Origin: Catalinimonas alkaloidigena
Lineage (GTDB): Bacteria; Bacteroidota; Bacteroidia; Cytophagales; Flexibacteraceae
DNA: 64,000 bases
Direction of reading: 5' to 3'
NCBI RefSeq assembly: GCF_900100765.1
Contig: NZ_FNFO01000004.1
Coordinates: 124,001-188,000, forward strand
In this document: one piece after another, positions 60,708 through 64,000 of the stretch
How the letters are laid out: each line of letters opens with the position of its first letter
Numbering within the stretch: position 1 is the first letter of the stretch
Translations under genes and position numbers: made by a program
Notes under the pieces: model-generated
What the model was told of the DNA's origin: nothing
Database searches by the model: none
Seen by the model: only the letters and a program-made list of their open reading frames with translations

Positions 60708-60754
60708 CGTAGCAACGGGTTTAACCGCGGGGGCGGCCCCCCCCCGTCGCTACG
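60708..60754. repeat. REP-like GC-rich hairpin between convergent genes
   Basis: CGTAGCAACGGG (60708-60719) pairs with CCCGTCGCTACG (60743-60754), 11 of 12 bp. Inside, GGGGG (60729-60733) faces a C-run (60737-60745). It sits in the 206-nt gap between convergent stops, so it may act as a terminator; its form resembles dispersed palindromes of this phylum. Confidence 0.65.
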
Positions 60755-60816
60755 GAATTTTACGCCCGCCAAGCGGCCCTGCGGCATCTCGTTTCGTCGC
60801 TATGAATAAAAGTCCC

Positions 60817-63159
60817 CTAAAACTTAAACGTATAAATGATATTAGGCAGGATGGAGAGTTGCGGCGAGCCCTCAATCTGGCCGGTGACGGGCTGGTAGTA
60901 TTCGTTGACCAGCGCCTGGTTGTTGGTCAGGTTCGTGACATCGAGCTTCCATTCGTGCGTCGTGTTTTTCCGGTTACGCCGGATGCCCACCGCCAGGTTC
61001 AGGAAGAATACATCGTCTCCTTTATTGCCGTAGGGTCGTAGCTCGTCGCGCACTTCCGTGCCCAATGCCTGCGAGGCCGACAAATTGATCGGCGTGTAAC
61101 GCGCGCCTCCGATCAGACCGATTTTCGTGTTGATGAACAGCACCCGGTTTTTGGCGGGTTTGCCCAGCGTAAACTCTTTACCGCCTAACAGGTTCGCCAC
61201 GTAGTTTCCGGCAAAGGCCGTGTTCCGCTCCACGCCATCCTGCGGCGTGTACAGCGACCGGTAGAGGGACAGCGTGGTCATGTAGTAAAACCCTTTCTGA
61301 AACGAACGCTCCAGCGTAAACTCCAGGCCGTAGTTCCGTCCGGTGCCTTCGTTGACCAGCCGCCGGGTCACGAAATCTTCCGTTTCGTTGAGGAGCGAGA
61401 ACGTGCTGCCGGACGTCGGGTCGATGGGCACCTGGTACAGATGCTGGTAGTATGCCTCCACCTTGAAGTGCGTCAGCGGATTGAGTTGGTAGTTGTAGCC
61501 CAACACCAGGTGGGCCGCCTTGGTGGGTTGGAGCGAGCGGTTCGGTGTCGTGAGCGCGCCGTCGGCTTGCGGTGCTTTTGCCAGGTAGATCGAGATGCTT
61601 TCCAGGCGGCTGTGCAGGCCGAAGCCGGCGGTGAAGCTGTGTTTCGGCGTGGCATCCCAGCGCAGACCCACCCGGGGTTCTACCGATCCGCTTCCGTTCA
61701 ATCCGAAATAGAGGTAATGGAGTCCGCTGGTCAGGGTCCACTGTTCGTTCATGCGGAATTTCCAGTTGCCGAACGCCTGCCACGTGTAGGTGCTCCCTTT
61801 GTCGCTCAACACCTCGTCGGTCTGATCCGTCTCAAAATTGTACTCCGTCGCCAGGGCATTGTAGTAGCGTTGCGAATAAATCGCGCCGACCTGAAATTTA
61901 TGTTTCGCACTCCACTTGTAATCGTAGGTACTCGACAGCCGGTATGTGCTTTTGTTGATGGAGGCTTTTGAGACGTTGTAAAACCCGCCCGCTTCCGCCG
62001 GCAGATCGTCGACAGAACCCATGCGGGTACCGGAAGCGGTCAGCGCGTTACTCAAAAATGATTTCTCGTTGAGAAACCACGTGTGCGTGAGGCCCAGCAC
62101 GCCCAGGTCAGCGCTTTGTTCGTAGCGGTTCAGCGGCTTCTCTTCGTCATTTTCCTCTACCAGGTGAATCGAACTCAAGCCGCCCAGGCCGTACACCGTC
62201 ACTACATTTTTCTTGCCGACGGGCAGTTCTACGTTGAACGAGGCATCCTGGTATTTCGGCACGCCGCCGTAATCCAGAATCCCGATCTCCGAAAAGAGTT
62301 GCAGTGCTGAGTAGCGATAATTGGCGATGTAGGAGCCGCCGTACTGCTTGCTGAAGGGGCCTTCCGCCGTCACGTCGAGGCCAATCATGCTGGCCCCCAG
62401 CGTAAACTCACGTTGCTCGTTATTGCCCTTTTTGAACCGCATGTCGAATACTCCCGAAAGGGCATTGCCGTATTCGGCGGGAAACGCACCGGAGAAAAAG
62501 TCGGAGTTGTCGAGCATGTTGCTGTTGAGCGCGTTGATCGGTCCACCCGTGGCGCCTTCGCTCGCGAAGTGGTTCGGATTGGGAGTTTCCACGCCCTCCA
62601 GCCGCCACAGGATGCCCTTCGGCGAGTTGCCGCGCACCACAATGTCGTTGTTGCCTTCCGCGTTGCCCGTCACCCCGGCGAAGGAAGCCACCATCCGGGC
62701 CGGATCGTTGATGGAACCCGCGTACCGCTGCGTCTCTTCCACCGAAAAGCTCCGCGCGCTGACCAACGCCATGTCGTTCAGGACGTCGCCCTGATTGGTT
62801 TCCGAGGTCACCACCACCTCGTCGAGGCTGGCGACCGACTCCTGCATGGGAACGTTGAGAATCACCTCTTTGGCGGCCGTCACCAGCAGGTTGGACACGA
62901 CGCGCTCCTCGTAGCCGGTGTAGGTGATCCAGAGCGAGACGCGCCCCACCGGCACGTTTTCGATTCTGAAATTTCCGTCCAGGTCGGTCACCGCCCCTTG
63001 GACCGGATCGGACTGGAGGATACGGACGGTTGCGCCTACCAATGGGGTTTGTGAGTCCTGGTCTTTGAGCGTCCCGCGAATGGTTTGCGTAGCGTGCTGC
63101 GCATACCCGACGTGCACGAGTAACAGCAATAGGAGAAGCAGAAAGGGTTTGCGTTTCAT
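60817..63159 (-). CDS. TonB-dependent receptor with carboxypeptidase-like N-terminal domain
   Basis: 780 residues, signal peptide (PFLLLLLLLLVHVGYAQ). The carboxypeptidase D-like domain (about 25-110; IRGTLKDQDSQTPLVGATVRILQ, DLDGNFRIENVPVGRVSLWITYTGYEE) leads to the plug (about 120-240; SLDEVVVTSETNQGD, ARMVASFAGVTGNAEGNNDIVVRGNSPKGILWRLEGVETPNPNHF). A long beta barrel ends LSILPNIIYTFKF. No SusD-like partner is adjacent, so it is a stand-alone receptor. The N-terminal lack of an STN domain means it is not itself the FecR signaller. Ligand unknown. Confidence 0.93.
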   Translation of the reverse strand: MKRKPFLLLLLLLLVHVGYAQHATQTIRGTLKDQDSQTPLVGATVRILQSDPVQGAVTDLDGNFRIENVPVGRVSLWITYTGYEERVVSNLLVTAAKEVILNVPMQESVASLDEVVVTSETNQGDVLNDMALVSARSFSVEETQRYAGSINDPARMVASFAGVTGNAEGNNDIVVRGNSPKGILWRLEGVETPNPNHFASEGATGGPINALNSNMLDNSDFFSGAFPAEYGNALSGVFDMRFKKGNNEQREFTLGASMIGLDVTAEGPFSKQYGGSYIANYRYSALQLFSEIGILDYGGVPKYQDASFNVELPVGKKNVVTVYGLGGLSSIHLVEENDEEKPLNRYEQSADLGVLGLTHTWFLNEKSFLSNALTASGTRMGSVDDLPAEAGGFYNVSKASINKSTYRLSSTYDYKWSAKHKFQVGAIYSQRYYNALATEYNFETDQTDEVLSDKGSTYTWQAFGNWKFRMNEQWTLTSGLHYLYFGLNGSGSVEPRVGLRWDATPKHSFTAGFGLHSRLESISIYLAKAPQADGALTTPNRSLQPTKAAHLVLGYNYQLNPLTHFKVEAYYQHLYQVPIDPTSGSTFSLLNETEDFVTRRLVNEGTGRNYGLEFTLERSFQKGFYYMTTLSLYRSLYTPQDGVERNTAFAGNYVANLLGGKEFTLGKPAKNRVLFINTKIGLIGGARYTPINLSASQALGTEVRDELRPYGNKGDDVFFLNLAVGIRRNRKNTTHEWKLDVTNLTNNQALVNEYYQPVTGQIEGSPQLSILPNIIYTFKF

Positions 63160-63306
63160 ACGTTTGATTGATGTGATCTATCCGTATGAAAATCAAAGTC
63201 GACGCTACCCCTACGCATTGACTAAAAAAACTTCCAACCCCGCTCAAAATAAAAAAAGCGAGCTCCCTTAAAGAAGGAAACCCGCTAAAATGGACTCAAT
63301 CTTGTC

Positions 63307-64000
63307 TCAAAACAGGATATTCACGCCGCCCGACAAGCCCAGGTAGACGCCCTGCAACTCCCGGGAAGAATCTTTTTGCCAGATGAAGTGATCGACCAGT
63401 TCTTTGCTTTCCGCCTGATTGGTATTGGCGTAATTGAGCGTAGGTCCGGCGTAGAGTTCCAGAAAGTTGGCGAACCGAACGGAGGGCAATAACCGAAGCG
63501 AGGCGCGCAGGTAGTCGCCTTTCCCAAAGTCGAACAGGTTGATGGCCGCAGCCTCGGCCCGAAGATGAAAGAAACGTTGCGTCAGTAGGTGCGCGCCGAT
63601 ACCACCCTCCATCGCATACACCGCTTCTTCGTTTTTGAGATTATAGCCGATCCCTAAAATGCTGTAGAGTACCCGCCCCCCCGAACGAAAGGAAACCAGG
63701 GTGGTCCGGGTTTCGTCCACCGCCACGCCGATGCTCTTCTCGCCGGTTTTGATCAGGTTCAGGACACCAATGGCGTAGTCGCTCGAGTCGGCGAGGTTGA
63801 TCACCCCGATTTGCAATCCTTTTACCGTTTTGGCGACGTTGACTACGCCGGACAGTTGAAAGCCGGTCACGTCGCGCGCGGTGTTGACCACACCCCCGAC
63901 CTGTAGGCCCCGCATGTCGTCGGCAGTCAGGTTGGCTACGCCAGCCAGGTGAAGTCCCTCCTGGCGTTGGCTTTGGTTGAGGACCCCGCCCGCGACCAAC
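63307..64000 (-). CDS. Surface-repeat protein (partial, N-terminus outside window)
   Basis: At least 230 residues with the start beyond the right edge. The visible N-terminal part has the same GLQVGGVVNxxxxxxGFQLSGVVN repeat type as the 58907 protein (GLHLAGVANLTADDMRGLQVGGVVNTARDVTGFQLSGVVNVAKTVKGLQIGVINLADSSDYAIGVLNLI). It continues into the same RTTLVSFRSGGRVLYSILGIGYN-like barrel region and ends SGGVNILF. It is a paralogue flanking the TonB receptor. Family resembles the LA_2272-type surface repeat proteins. Confidence 0.8.
   Translation of the reverse strand, partial: LVAGGVLNQSQRQEGLHLAGVANLTADDMRGLQVGGVVNTARDVTGFQLSGVVNVAKTVKGLQIGVINLADSSDYAIGVLNLIKTGEKSIGVAVDETRTTLVSFRSGGRVLYSILGIGYNLKNEEAVYAMEGGIGAHLLTQRFFHLRAEAAAINLFDFGKGDYLRASLRLLPSVRFANFLELYAGPTLNYANTNQAESKELVDHFIWQKDSSRELQGVYLGLSGGVNILF

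Noticed and set aside
1-64000. tRNA or rRNA genes
   Set aside because: No cloverleaf-like T-arm sequence or rRNA segment was noticed on either strand; a covariance scan would be needed to exclude small RNAs fully.

Overview
The window looks like a chromosomal segment of a high-GC member of the Bacteroidota, probably Cytophagales. Evidence is a T9SS type A sorting domain, two TonB-dependent receptors, an ECF sigma/FecR pair, MacB/FtsX-type permeases, lipoproteins with Bacteroidota-style signals, and promoter-like boxes of the TAnnTTTG/TACTTTCG kind. No tRNA, rRNA, CRISPR array, transposase or integrase gene was seen. The GC-rich background is broken by one clearly AT-rich island at about 50.1-55.3 kb.

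Layout. 0-26.7 kb is mostly ordinary housekeeping and accessory genes: a partial family 2 glycosyltransferase, an FtsX-like permease, a LacI regulator next to a GH10 xylanase lipoprotein, a GAF/PAS histidine kinase, a partial ebo cluster (phosphodiesterase-EboE-EboD), a diheme cytochrome c, a CHRD/T9SS secreted protein, a desaturase, a GreA/B-like factor, a TPR-SpoIIE phosphatase, a solo HNH endonuclease with a phosphorothioate-DNA-binding-like N-terminus, several unknowns, an MBL hydrolase, a DNA alkylation repair protein and an alpha/beta hydrolase.

26.9-34.1 kb is a retron defence-type locus and the most interesting part. A WGR/HEAT-repeat protein overlaps a winged-helix/SWIM zinc-finger protein. 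A non-coding RNA follows, with matching a1/a2 ends and a perfect 21-bp msd stem. It ends 11 nt before a retron reverse transcriptase carrying the NAxxH, YADD and VTG motifs. A NADAR (ADP-ribose glycosidase-fold) gene begins 16 nt after the RT.

34.1-42.6 kb holds a two-component pair, a PAS-LuxR regulator and an NAD-precursor operon (TonB receptor, PnuC, NadR) under a Nudix regulator of NrtR type. Three copies of a TTTGCGT-N7-ACACAAA-like palindrome are placed as its operators. An LMW-PTP-like protein and an ADP-ribosylglycohydrolase follow.

42.6-50.1 kb: formylglycine-generating-enzyme-like lipoprotein, multi-PAS kinase, dCTP deaminase, three short membrane proteins sharing a C-terminal SxCLG motif, a REP-like palindrome, and a radical SAM protein of the MJ0619/tetraether-synthase type. 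50.1-55.3 kb: an esterase and four AT-rich unknown genes, each bracketed by imperfect palindromes with the start/end complementarity expected of integron gene cassettes. The island separates the radical SAM gene from an Lgt-family gene. 55.4-64 kb: the Lgt-like protein, a TonB-C protein, an ECF sigma/FecR/STN-surface-repeat operon, a TonB receptor and a second surface-repeat protein cut by the window end.
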